DNA from: Paramecium sonneborni
Lineage: Eukaryota; Ciliophora; Oligohymenophorea; Peniculida; Parameciidae
Length of the DNA: 64,000 nucleotides
Assembly: GCA_905182985.1 (NCBI GenBank)
Contig: CAJJDN010000151.1
Span: forward strand, 68,766-132,765
Direction of reading: 5' to 3'
The notes under the pieces: generated by a model
Database searches by the model: none
The model's input: the letters and a program-made list of their open reading frames with translations, nothing else
Told to the model about the DNA's origin: nothing
Part shown: piece after piece, positions 36,795-49,506 of the stretch
How the letters are laid out: each line of letters begins with the position of its first letter
Position numbering within the stretch: the stretch's first letter is position 1
Translations under genes and position numbers: made by a program

Positions 36795-38320
36795 ATGAGA
36801 AGTCTTCTACGACTTAGGGTAATGAAATAGATTGAATTGAATGATTATAGGAAGTTTATTGTATAGGTTTGCAATCTTATAAAAGAATCCAGAAATATGT
36901 CTACAATTTAGAAGACTTGAATTTAGATATAACTTGAATGATTGATTAAGTAGCTAAAACAATTTGTAATTATGTAAACTTGACAGCTAATTTACTTGAT
37001 TGATCTTCTCTCATTTCCCATAAGACTTTGCAAGTAGCTTTAACTTAAGTTTTACGTTCCTTTTGTAAATAATAAAAAAAAATACACTAGAGAGATACGA
37101 TTTAGCGGATGAATAACTGATGATAGAGTTTTAATCAGGGTTTGTTTTGGTTCTGCGTCCATTCTCTGTTACTAGAGATGATTTCATAATAATAATTAAA
37201 TTATGTTATTAAAAAGTCTCAATAGATTCTGTACATTAAAGAGGTACAATTTCTAGGATATACTAATGTTGTAGAGATTTTCATAAGAGGAAAGTAAAAA
37301 CCTTAATCTCAAATAAGAGGGTACAAATGATTGATAGCAACCTTAATAGTTTTATATTTCTACTTTCAAAGTAAGAAAGTGTTCTTCAAAGGTGAAGGGA
37401 CTGTTCTTGAATTGTAATAGGCAATTAAGAAACAGATAGATGACGTTAAGAGTGTTGGTGTATTTTAATAAACAATGAATGATGAATAGATTGAATATGC
37501 GTCTTCTACACCCATGTAATTAGTATTGGCAGAAGATATGATTTTAAGATTAAATTAGACGGAGAGCTACATAATTCTCAATAAAGTAGACAATCCTCCA
37601 GTCATTGATTTAATTGATAATTATCCAATCACATAACATGCATTGCATGAATATTTTTAAGAAATAGATGTACCTTAGAGAACAAAGGTAGTGTTAAGTA
37701 ATTTTATCTAAAAACTATTATCTGAAATTGAAAAACATAAAGAGTTGACTTATGATAAAGATTTAGTTTTATTGATAATAAAGAAGGTCATTTTGAAATT
37801 GGGTATTTATTCATAGGCACAGAAATAGATTATAGAAGATTAGATTTCATTTCTGGAATGCAAATAGAATCGTTTAGCTCATTTGAAAGATTCTATTATT
37901 AAAGAATTGGAAATGAAAGAGTAGACAACATTGTATTAAATATATTTTTATATTCTCATGTAAATTGCATTTACTTAATATGGAACTTATGTTGTATGGG
38001 GTTGGGATGTCATGGAACCAGTGACATTTATGCTTGGAGTCACTGACATGATCATTGCTTATTAATTTTGGATGAAAACTACAAAAGCTTATACATTTGG
38101 AAATGTATTATAAAATGCAGTTAATAAACATTTGAATAAAAAACTATCAGAACAATTCAATTATGCCGACGAATTAAATGATGTTAATCGGATGATAGAA
38201 TATTTGAAATTTAAGTAAATGATTTATAGTAGCGACATTTATGAAGTGATAAGCGTGATAGAAGGAGCTATAGAAGAAAAATAAGCAAAATTGTAGGCAT
38301 AAGAAGAAGAAGAATAATGA
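36795..38320 (+). CDS. MCU: Mitochondrial calcium uniporter pore subunit
   Basis: The second half is a confident MCU: a coiled coil (about 37700-37900), a first membrane helix, the pore motif WGWDVMEPVTFML (a DIME-type signature with Val for Ile), a second helix (GVTDMIIAYQFWM), then a second coiled coil and an acidic tail ending EEEEQ at TGA 38318-38320. By family it carries calcium across the inner mitochondrial membrane, the Asp and Glu forming the selectivity filter. The Arg-rich start MRSLLRLR at 36795 followed by a 32-nt intron looks like a mitochondrial targeting sequence. Exons in 36900-37350 are not fully joined: there is an in-frame TGA at 36935-36937 and another near 37329, so the N-terminal domain model and start are provisional. 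Confidence 0.85.
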
Positions 38321-38379
38321 TTCATATCACTATTCTATTCATGATATGTATACATAAATAAATATATATTATACAATTA

Positions 38380-38649
38380 ATGGTAGTAGCACTAAACTCT
38401 TTTATAATTCATTAAACACTTTAAAGACTTGACATATTTATTTTTATTGCACTCTGTAACTACTCAATAAAAAATAATTAAATTTTGTTTATAATTGGAA
38501 TTTTAAGTTTATGTGTCATAGTACTTAAACTAGGAGAAAAATCAGAAGGAAGTCTAAAATATAAATTCTTTTAGTTAATAAGATAAGCAGATGAAATTAA
38601 ATATTTTATGTTGGCTGTTTTGGGAAATTATAGCATTAGTAGTTTATGA
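38380..38649 (+). CDS. Small two-helix membrane protein
   Basis: A frame of 90 codons, from MVVALNSFIIHQTLQRLD to TGA 38647-38649, with two hydrophobic segments (LDIFIFIALCNY and ILFIIGILSLCVIVLKLG). The same frame continues open after the TGA for 74 codons to 38871 with protein-like sequence (INVYVPSNINMGWRLVQDN). The true product may therefore include that part through an intron I cannot place. Family unknown. Confidence 0.45.
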
Positions 38650-38901
38650 ATTGGTTTTCATAATTTCTTCTTATTTATGAATCCATTTATTGCTAAGAAA
38701 ACAAATCAAGCTTATGAAAGAAATGCCATCAACGTATATGTGCCATCAAATATAAATATGGGGTGGAGACTTGTATAGGACAATTGCCTCTATAATTAAT
38801 TAAGAAGAAGTCTTAGATATAAGTATCTCTATAATTAATCGTTTTAATAGATTTTTTCGTAAAAATAATGAAATCAACCATTCAAAAAAATTTTTTTTGA
38901 T

Positions 38902-39259
38902 TCATTTTTTTCTTTTGAAAATTTTCCTCATCATAATGTTTAGCCTAAAGGTGTTTTTTTTCTCAAATTCTTTTTGTAATTCATTGAGAGAAAATAATTA
39001 GAAAACTTTGGTAAAACTTTCATAAAAATACAGATCCAGGTATTTATCAATTAAAATATAAATAGTTGCCAATAACTATGGTTCTTTCCTTAAAGAATCA
39101 TCCAAGGATTTGCCCATTTTATATTAATTTTTAAGTGATTTACTTGATTAATAATAACTTTGAGATCTTTTTCTTTTTTAAAAAAGGAGCAAACTCATTA
39201 ATAATTCAATTGTGGAATTACTTCGTTTTTATCAGGTTAGGATTCTTAATGATTTCCAT
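38902..39259 (-). CDS. Small basic hypothetical protein
   Basis: The minus-strand ATG at 39259 (MEIIKNPNLIKTN). One 28-nt intron (GTAATT...ATGAG, near 39195-39222) keeps the frame and gives exactly 110 codons to TGA 38902. Strongly basic at both ends (FQKRKRSQS; MMRKIFKRKK), with a hydrophobic, Tyr-rich helical middle (LLATIYILIDKYLDLYFYES). No family recognised. Confidence 0.6.
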
Positions 39260-39456
39260 TATTAAAAGTTTAGTTTAGTGGCTTTTTATGTTAAAGAGAA
39301 AGAGCATGAGAGAAAAATCACAATAAAATTATCATCTTTCAAATGATCATAATTTCAGTAATAAAGAAAAGACATCTTGAAGATGACTATTTACTATGTT
39401 TTTTTAATAATTAAAAGGAAAAACAAAATTTAGATTTATCAATTATTAATTTTTTA
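39260..39456. promoter_or_regulatory. Shared upstream region of divergent genes
   Basis: About 200 nt lies between two divergent starts (39259 minus and 39457 plus), so both promoters must be here. No specific motif identified. Confidence 0.4.
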
Positions 39457-40940
39457 ATGAACAAGAATTCCCCCTCACCGAGTTCACCAACCCCTGTGAT
39501 TTTGGTGTTGGTCACCAATAAATAGGGTAAAGTACTTGAACATAGTCAGTTCTTTAGAACCTTCTCTGTCTTTGGATAAGTTAAAAAGGTATAAATTTTT
39601 TGTTTAAAGATAAAGATTCTAATATTCGAAAGAAAAATCATATGGAAAGTATTCATTGAATACGAGACAGCCGAATAAGCCCAATAAGCACTAATTTTAG
39701 ATGGGACTCTCTTCGATTACTAGCTGAAAATGAGAGTACATTTAAGTTAACGAGATTCACTTGTGTTTTAGAATAACAACAATTGCGGTGTAGGTATAAA
39801 TAAATTTAAAAATTAAGATTACACTACTCTTCAATCAAAATAACAATTTTTTCAATAATTGAAGGAGGATTCAAGTTCCCTGAATCAATAATTATAGTAG
39901 AACCTTGATATTTTGAATCAATGTATTGGTCAATTAAATCAGACAAGTGATTTAAAAGAATAAATATCTTTAATCTAATAGATATAAGAATATAGAAATT
40001 AAACATAATAGTTGACAGTGTTATATTAATAACAATTGCGTAATTATGCATCTGTTTTACAAAGAGAAGGTAAGAAATAAAAATAGATGATATCATAAAC
40101 AACAACTCCCTCACCATCTCCATTTTAACACTCAACTCTTGATTCTATAAGATAATAAATCTTAGAGGAATCATCTGAAGATGAAAAAGAAGAATTTTCA
40201 GATGGGGAAAGCATATCTTCTGAATAGTCTCCAAAATCTCAAAAATCTGGTCGATCTGAAGATAATTATAATGAAGTCTTTTGTAATGATTCAACAAGTA
40301 ATCCATTTTCTTGTGGTGCCAGTCCTTTTACTCCTTATCCTTAAACATAAAATAGTCCATTCATATAGACTCCCATATCTCTACCAACATACTTATTAGT
40401 ACAACATCCTAATACTAATCTACGTGTGGTGTATAACATCTTTAGTACAATCACTAAAGTAGATGCTCTTTATTAAAGTCATTATGGAGCCTTTCTTTTA
40501 TTGTCATCTAAAGAAGAAGCTATTCGAATTAAAAACTTATTAAATAAAGGACTTCTTTTAGGAATGCCTATGACTTTAATGATTTCTGAAAAACTACCTT
40601 AAGATGCTCGTCAAGTTGCCTTACCTCCAAATGATAGAAAACATAATGTTGCTTAATAATTATCTAATGCCATCTAAATTAATGGACTTTAAGGTGTAAC
40701 TATGGAATAAATGTATTAATACTTTGGATGTATGACTCCTATCTTGAATGTTAAGTAATATACTTTATAATTATTAATAGATTCATTAATCAAAGCTCTT
40801 GCAAAATACTCTATTCTGATGTAGGATGCAGTCTTAGTGTCTTAGGACATTTCCAAGATGCCAAGATCAATGGAAGGTATTATATTTAATCTAATACTCT
40901 AGATCTGTGTAACTTTCATTCACAGCTTTCTGATTAATGA
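39457..40940 (+). CDS. RNA-binding protein with RRM domains
   Basis: Starts MNKNSPSPSSPTPVILV. Three introns (27, 24 and 26 nt) leave exactly 469 codons. The first RRM spans about residues 12-100, with HSQFFRTFSVFGQVKKILIF in place of RNP2-linker and WKVFIEYETAEQAQQAL as RNP1-like strand, resembling PTB/hnRNP L type RRMs. A Gln-rich linker, then a Ser/Glu/Asp-rich region (EESSEDEKEEFSDGESISSE) follows. A second RRM-like unit covers about residues 270-340 (LRVVYNIFSTITKVDALYQ; GAFLLLSSKEEAIRIKNLL), and a possible third lies near the end. PTB-like proteins regulate splicing and RNA localisation; the exact target is unknown. Confidence 0.8.
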
Positions 40941-41103
40941 GAATGAATGAATTTTATAAATATTATTGACCAGCATTATATATTATCATATCTTTTCTAT
41001 CTTATTAAAAAAATTAAAGAATAAAATTTCTAACATTAATGTAAATTTTTTAATTATTAATATACTATTCCTATTATATATTAAGTACTAATAAATTTCT
41101 TAA
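40941..41103. other. Short AT-rich spacer
   Basis: Spacer between two plus-strand genes; no gene seen. Confidence 0.5.
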
Positions 41104-42993
41104 ATGAATTAATTCAAAAATTATATCTCAAACATTCTTCTTGAACCTTCTATTAAATCAGAATTAGAATATTTTATTTAAGAATTTGATAATAATCCAA
41201 CTGCTTACGATTGTAATTTTTTCAATAATAATTAGTTTTGGTTGATAATCCTTAAAGTGTTTAAGAAAACTATAAAGAAGGATATATAGGATTAAGTTAA
41301 AGATATGCTAAGGCATATTAAATGCTCAAAAATAAATTTCCAGAAAATACTCATCTCATTTAATATTAGCATTAATTATATGAATTGGGTAATTTATTTA
41401 TTATTTTATGTCTAGGAACCTTTTATTTACATTGGTAAGCTTTTTTGCCAACAATTCAAATGTTGGGGACTCAATAATAAGTGAATTATTGGTCAGATCT
41501 TTCCTTCAAATATGAAATTCGTGGAGCCTATGCTTAAACAGAAGTAGGACATGGTTCAGATGTATAAGGTTTATAAACTATAGCAGTTTTTGAAAATAAT
41601 TCTTTTGTAATCAATACTCCAACTGCATCTTCATTTAAATTTTGGCCAGGGTAACTGGGTATCTTTGCCACTCATGCTGTTGTACAAGCCAGAACTAATG
41701 TAAATGGAAAAGATATAGGAATACAAACATTTGTAGTTCCTATTCGTGAACCTAAAACTCTTAAAGCTTTCGAAGGTGTTGATGTTGGAGATATTGGACC
41801 TAAATTAGGATTCTTAAGGGCTGATAATGGATTTTTAGGATTAAAAAATGTTCGCATAGATAGAAATAATATGTTAATGAGATATACTTAAATTGATGAA
41901 ACTGGAAATATTACTACATCATCTAAAAATGCAATCAAATATGGATATGGTAGTATGCTTAATTTAAGAGTGGGTTTAGTTAATGTATTCTCTATTTTTG
42001 GATTATTTACTAATAATTTAGCTTATTATTAAGTTAAACCCTTATTAAAAACTTAATCAATAGAAAATGAAGCCATCATGTTTAAATTATTAAGAAGTTA
42101 TGTAGTTTAATATGCTCAAATAATAGCTAATGCTTAAGTTAAAGATATATTTATTCAATTTCAAAAATAACTCAAAGTAAATGATAAATAAACCAATGAA
42201 ACTTTATAACTTGTTCATCTATATTCTAGTTAAATGAAAAGTATCTCTGGATGGGAAGCCGTCAAAACTTCAAGAGAAGCTATGTAAATTACACCATTTG
42301 GACATTTAAATGCATCTGATTTAACAGTTATTTATGCTGATAATGTTCCATTCGTTACTTATGAAGGAGATAATAATGTTTTAATGTAACAAACTGCTTA
42401 ATACTTATTAAAACAATTCAGTAAAGTGAGTACAGGAAATTCATTATTTACTGGCATGGCTTCTTATTTTAATAAATATACCTAAGAAAACAATCATAAA
42501 TCAATATTATAAAATTAGGAGGAAATTTTAGAAAGATTGAGTTTCTAATATTGCAAAAAGACTATGGAAAACTTCTAAAATAGTTTGTCTAATGGTCATT
42601 CTCTATAATTATCATGGAACGAGTTAAATTAATGCGAATTAATTAAAGCATCTATTATTTTTGGATATACTAATATTTATAAATTAATGGGAGCATAGAT
42701 AAAAAACAGTGGTTATAATTTGGAATTGTTAAAAATACATAAATTATTAGGGCTCTTCATAATATTAGAAAATAGAACAACAATTGTATCATTTGGAATT
42801 GCTGATTTCAATCAAGTTGAATTATTAGCTGAAATAGATCAATAATTTAATAATAGTAATAAATTGGGTAAATATTTATATAAATTTATAAATAGAATTT
42901 TTGGAATATTTATCTAATGGAATAGGTATGTATAGATAAAGAAACTTTATAAATATCAATTGGGATAAACTATATTTATAAGCTAGATTATGA
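41104..42993 (+). CDS. ACOX: Peroxisomal acyl-CoA oxidase
   Basis: Performs the first, FAD-dependent step of peroxisomal beta-oxidation, producing trans-2-enoyl-CoA and hydrogen peroxide. Starts MNQFKNYISNILLEPSIKSE. Family motifs: GAYAQTEVGHGSDVQGLQT (FAD-binding), FVVPIREPKTLKAFEGVDVG, and PFVTYEGDNNVLMQQTAQYL, with the catalytic Glu in YEGD. The protein ends in Ala-Arg-Leu, a type 1 peroxisomal targeting signal, which supports this stop. Introns of 23 nt (about 41213-41235), 27 nt (about 41397-41423) and 28 nt near 42868-42895 leave exactly 604 codons, within the usual size of the family. This copy is intact; the sequence from 41685 on recurs after the N at 43004. Confidence 0.95.
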
Positions 42994-43003
42994 TTATAAA
43001 TCA
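41685..43003. repeat. Direct repeat unit 2, left of N (assembly overlap B)
   Basis: This 1,319-nt stretch, covering the 3' two-thirds of the acyl-CoA oxidase gene, recurs at 43005-44323 with a constant offset of 1,320 and no difference seen. It ends at a single N. Confidence 0.97.
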
Positions 43004-43004
43004 N
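43004..43004. other. Single-base gap (N)
   Basis: Contig join between two identical 1,319-nt copies. Confidence 0.97.
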
Positions 43005-44313
43005 CAAGCCAGAACTAATGTAAATGGAAAAGATATAGGAATACAAACATTTGTAGTTCCTATTCGTGAACCTAAAACTCTTAAAGCTTTCGAAGGTGTT
43101 GATGTTGGAGATATTGGACCTAAATTAGGATTCTTAAGGGCTGATAATGGATTTTTAGGATTAAAAAATGTTCGCATAGATAGAAATAATATGTTAATGA
43201 GATATACTTAAATTGATGAAACTGGAAATATTACTACATCATCTAAAAATGCAATCAAATATGGATATGGTAGTATGCTTAATTTAAGAGTGGGTTTAGT
43301 TAATGTATTCTCTATTTTTGGATTATTTACTAATAATTTAGCTTATTATTAAGTTAAACCCTTATTAAAAACTTAATCAATAGAAAATGAAGCCATCATG
43401 TTTAAATTATTAAGAAGTTATGTAGTTTAATATGCTCAAATAATAGCTAATGCTTAAGTTAAAGATATATTTATTCAATTTCAAAAATAACTCAAAGTAA
43501 ATGATAAATAAACCAATGAAACTTTATAACTTGTTCATCTATATTCTAGTTAAATGAAAAGTATCTCTGGATGGGAAGCCGTCAAAACTTCAAGAGAAGC
43601 TATGTAAATTACACCATTTGGACATTTAAATGCATCTGATTTAACAGTTATTTATGCTGATAATGTTCCATTCGTTACTTATGAAGGAGATAATAATGTT
43701 TTAATGTAACAAACTGCTTAATACTTATTAAAACAATTCAGTAAAGTGAGTACAGGAAATTCATTATTTACTGGCATGGCTTCTTATTTTAATAAATATA
43801 CCTAAGAAAACAATCATAAATCAATATTATAAAATTAGGAGGAAATTTTAGAAAGATTGAGTTTCTAATATTGCAAAAAGACTATGGAAAACTTCTAAAA
43901 TAGTTTGTCTAATGGTCATTCTCTATAATTATCATGGAACGAGTTAAATTAATGCGAATTAATTAAAGCATCTATTATTTTTGGATATACTAATATTTAT
44001 AAATTAATGGGAGCATAGATAAAAAACAGTGGTTATAATTTGGAATTGTTAAAAATACATAAATTATTAGGGCTCTTCATAATATTAGAAAATAGAACAA
44101 CAATTGTATCATTTGGAATTGCTGATTTCAATCAAGTTGAATTATTAGCTGAAATAGATCAATAATTTAATAATAGTAATAAATTGGGTAAATATTTATA
44201 TAAATTTATAAATAGAATTTTTGGAATATTTATCTAATGGAATAGGTATGTATAGATAAAGAAACTTTATAAATATCAATTGGGATAAACTATATTTATA
44301 AGCTAGATTATGA
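43005..44313 (+). pseudogene. ACOX: Artefactual 5'-truncated duplicate of acyl-CoA oxidase
   Basis: An exact copy of the oxidase gene from the codon for Gln of VVQARTNVNG to the Ala-Arg-Leu stop at 44311-44313. It lacks the N-terminal domain and has no start. Since it is identical to the full gene and begins immediately after an N, it should be read as the overlapping end of the next contig, not as a second gene. A frame that runs through the N (from 42990) is a chimera. Confidence 0.9.
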
Positions 44314-44323
44314 TTATAAATCA
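43005..44323. repeat. Direct repeat unit 2, right of N (assembly overlap B)
   Basis: Second copy of 41685-43003; unique sequence resumes at 44324. Confidence 0.97.
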
Positions 44324-44347
44324 TATTATAAATCCATAGTTAATGAA

Positions 44348-45232
44348 TCACTTTTTTTTTGGATTTTTTAAATCTTCAGCTAATTTTATGAAGTGTTCAT
44401 CTTGCTCTTTGATTTTTTAATCAAAGACTTATTACAATTCTTCTAATCTCTTTTTTAGCACTCTATCAATTCTTTCTTGTTTTTCTTTCTATTGTTATTA
44501 CTCTAACATTTCTCTTTTCTTTTTTTCTGGAATCTGAAATATAGAATTGCCACTCATTAATTATTCCATCATTTCTGGATCAATTTAATCATTATATTAT
44601 TCTGCTTCTTATCTTAATTTCTCTAATTCTAAATCTTTCACATCCTTTTTGATTTAGTGTTTTTAATATGTTGTCACTACAATATCAACCCAAGGAGTGA
44701 ATGTGAAAAAATAAGCTCTATAAAATCTAAAGAATGTTGATAAAAAATGCAACGAAATTTCTTTCAAATTCTCTAAACTAAAAATATAAACACTATGTGG
44801 TGGCCTGTATTTATTAATCTCAATAATAACCTGTATAATGAATGTCTGACAATTATTTGTCTGAATTCTTCAAAAGATTTTTCTCTATTCCATCTTTTTT
44901 CCCAGGATATATTGAATAAATGTACACTCAATTCCAATAAGCAGGTAGCTCTTTGAAATATATACTTTTTCTCAATCACAAAATTAAGTTAGTTCAAAAA
45001 ATACTAAATAAATATACTTAATAGCTAAGGATCTTTTATAAAAATCTATCTCATTCTTACCTAAATCCGAATATAACTTGTAACTTTCTGGAAAGCATCT
45101 CTATATTATATTCCCTATTCTATCTCTATTTTAATAATGCTCCTTCATTTCCTCAAGGACAATTGAATCTATTATTTTATTACCAAAGAATCGCTTTGAT
45201 AATATTCGCATCTCTTAAGGAGAAGTTATCAT
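44348..45232 (-). CDS. Coiled-coil protein, unknown family
   Basis: The minus strand from ATG 45232 (MITSPQEMRILSKRFFGNK) to TGA 44348. A 28-nt intron lies near 45035-45062. The middle part contains KKYIFQRATCLLELSVHLFN and later FTPWVDIVVTTYQKHQIKK. The C-terminal 100 residues are a Glu/Gln/Lys-rich coiled coil (KKKREMLEQQQQKEKQERID). The joint near 44790-44870 changes frame and I could not place the intron, so one exon boundary is uncertain. No domain recognised. Confidence 0.65.
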
Positions 45233-46643
<1,411 letters not shown>

Positions 46644-46659
46644 GAATAATAATATTGAG

Positions 46660-49494
46660 TCATAAAATTTCAAATTCGCTGTTTGTTGTTACATTAATTT
46701 CTTCAAATGTCTTATTGATATCGACTATTTCTCCTCCATAAAATATTGTTATATTTGACAATGAATTCTTTAATTTAAATTGATTAATAAAGTCTGCTAT
46801 TTTTTAATTTAATCTCACAATCTCAAATGATTTATCATCATTTTACATATTCTTAATAATAATCTAAATATCATTGCCTAACATTTATATTGGTTCAGAA
46901 GGTAAATAACCAGTATTTTAATTGTTAAAATCTTCCTAGTATATTAGTTCGACTACATTATTATTATTACTTAAAGTAGATAATTTTGTCTGATCTTCTA
47001 ATAAATTTTAATTTATTGCACTATATAATTTTTTTTTTGGATTACCTTCTAACTTTTTAATGAGTTCTCCGATTGTTTAATTTGAAGGAGCAGTAAATTT
47101 TTTTAAATGATCCTGATCGCGAACAATTACTATTAAAGAATTATTGAAGATAATTTAAATTTTACTTTCATCCCTTATGTTTTCTTCAAAAAAGGTTTTT
47201 TCTATATTTATTTGATGATTGTTATAAAATATAGAAAATTGTTCTTAATATTTATCTTTAATTTAAGGGGAAATAGCATCTTTAATTTTAGTAAATTTTG
47301 GAGCTTGAAATTAAATTTATGAATTATCTTTAAGACTTTCTAAAGTATAATTATAGAATTCTTCAAAATAAATTTAAGATTTGTTTTAAATATGATTATC
47401 TTCAAAATTCATTGATGTATCAATCAATTAATTATTATGATAGAAGAAGAAATTGCCTCTCAGATATCTAGAAAAAATTGACGCTACTATTTCTTTTGGA
47501 TAAAACTAAACTGTTATTTCTTATTATATTTTTAATTTATCTATAAGTTGTAAATCTTACAAAAAATCAACAATTAAAACAATTTCTGATTAATTCGTAA
47601 TTTCTTTTAACATATTCGATTCATTAACTAATTAATTATTGAATAAACACTTGCATGCTTATTGTGAAAAAGATTTTAATAAGTCTTTTAATATTTCTTT
47701 TATTTAAAGATTTTTATTGTAATATTTTAATGTTAATAAACTGCCATTTCTCTATTGGAATTTAACTCGTATGGTTTCACAAATCCAAAGATCCTTCTTT
47801 TAATATTATTGTATTAAATATTCATCTTTTATGGCTAGATCCATAAATAAAATAAATAACTAATTGAGAGGAATATTAAATTTTTATGAAAATCTTTATC
47901 TTGCATTTAAAATTGAATCTTCAATTGAAAATACTTCTTTATAAATTTTACCATCATTCAAAAATCGAAATTATATTTCAAATGTTGGAACTACTCTAAA
48001 ACATTAATTTTCAAATGGATCAACCATTTAATTTGCAGGAAATTCACTATTATTCAACATCAATTTGAATGTTTAGCTTAATCCTTTTTAATTCCTGGAT
48101 ATCATATTTAATAATTAAGCCCCGTCAATTTATTGTGTGATTTAAAGAGAATATTCTTGAGGATTAGGAGCAATACTATACTTGATTTAAAATTAATTAA
48201 GATAATATATAATGATGCTTCCATTTTTAATTGCTTCTTAAGCATAAGTATTTTCAATTGATATCTTTTTATCATTATAAATGATGGTTATTGGATCATT
48301 TGCTTTATTTATTATTTACAATGCAAGTTTAATAGGATCTGTAATACTAACTTCCATTTGTATTTTTTATTTCATTTCATCTTAGAAGAAAACAGTTATC
48401 AGTTTTTTTTTCTTTTTAAATTTGATATTAACATTAATATCATTATTATTCTAAATTTATTCAAAATGTTTATTTTTATCAAGTTCTTTGTCATTAAAAT
48501 AGTAGCTAACATTATAATCTTTAAATGGACCATAATTATCTAAACTGGAAACTAAAGCAGCTTATTTAACTTGACATGTATATTTTTATTATGAAGCATC
48601 GTCTTCTAATATCAATTTATATATTTTTCCAATAGTGACTTCTATTTCACAATCATCTTTTATTTATAAATAAGACAATTTTAGCTCGTCATTATTTAGA
48701 TATGTCTACTGATAGATTAATTCAAGTCTTTAATTTTCAGGTATTTTAAAAACATATTTTAATTTACTTTTGACAACCCCAACTTTTTCATTTGGTTAAA
48801 TAGAGTACTAATGAATAACTGTATTTTGATATTTAACAAAAAATGTGATTCTGTTAGAAAACTTAATAATAATTTCTGAATAATTAGGAATCAAATAACT
48901 GATGAACTAATATTCATCATTTAATTTTTTATTATTATAGATAAGAGAAAATTCCTAATTAATATTCTATGAAGAGAATATTTATTGTTTAATCCTTAGA
49001 ATTTTATCAAATGGGTTTATTTCTAATTGAAATACGGTTTAATTGCAGTTAAAATATATGAAAGCTCTAACAATATAATCTAGATGTTTTGGTATTTCTA
49101 AATACGAATTTAAATAGGGTTCATAAATTGGTTTGCCATTTTAATGTATTATAATTGAATAATCAATAGGAAGTATAAATTTGGCTAATTCTTTTTCTAT
49201 TTCTATAATAAATTAACATAGGTCTAATTCATATTTAAAAGTCTAAATAAATTCATTTTTAAGTTAAACAGTAGTCCTATACTCACAATTGGCAATAATT
49301 GGAAATGTAGGAAAAGGAGGTAATTACATATTGGGAGACATTTTTTTTCCATCTATTTCTATCTGATATTTAGATTATTTTGGAAATTTAAGAATATTAC
49401 TCATATTATTCTAAAGTTATTCAATTGTTGATGAACTATCAATTGAAAGGGTTATTTGGTATTATTAGTTAATTAGGATTTCTAATTATTTCAT
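46660..49494 (-). CDS. Serial ubiquitin-like-domain protein A
   Basis: An intronless minus-strand frame of exactly 945 codons, from MKQLEILINQQYQITLSID to ...NSEFEIL. It consists of about 9-12 divergent beta-grasp units in series. Each shows the ubiquitin pattern: two short beta strands, a helix with TIxxL or KILRIKQQ-like sequence, and a final strand after LxDxxxL. Clear examples are DKILRIKQQIFSSQNINQEF with LIYNNKKLNDEY, EKVGVVKSKLKYVFKIPENQ with LELIYQQTYLNNDEL, and QTIGELIKKLEGNPKKKL with LLEDQTKLSTL. There is no C-terminal or inter-unit Gly-Gly, so it is not a processed polyubiquitin precursor but probably a scaffold. The start lies only 12 nt from the divergent gene at 49507. Paralogous to the genes at 59439 and 61444. 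Confidence 0.8.
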
Positions 49495-49506
49495 TTAATT
49501 AATAAT

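Noticed and set aside
39824..40135. A minus-strand hydrophobic frame of 103 codons resembling a membrane protein
   Set aside because: It is antisense to the Gln-rich linker of the RRM gene; reverse complements of CAA/TAA-rich coding give Leu/Ile-rich frames.
42990..43211. A frame starting just before the N at 43004 and reading oxidase sequence
   Set aside because: It is a chimera across an assembly join; the N is inside the frame and the real gene is intact upstream.
41685..44323. Biological tandem duplication of the acyl-CoA oxidase gene
   Set aside because: The copies are identical, begin and end exactly at a lone N, and the same pattern occurs at two other Ns in the window.
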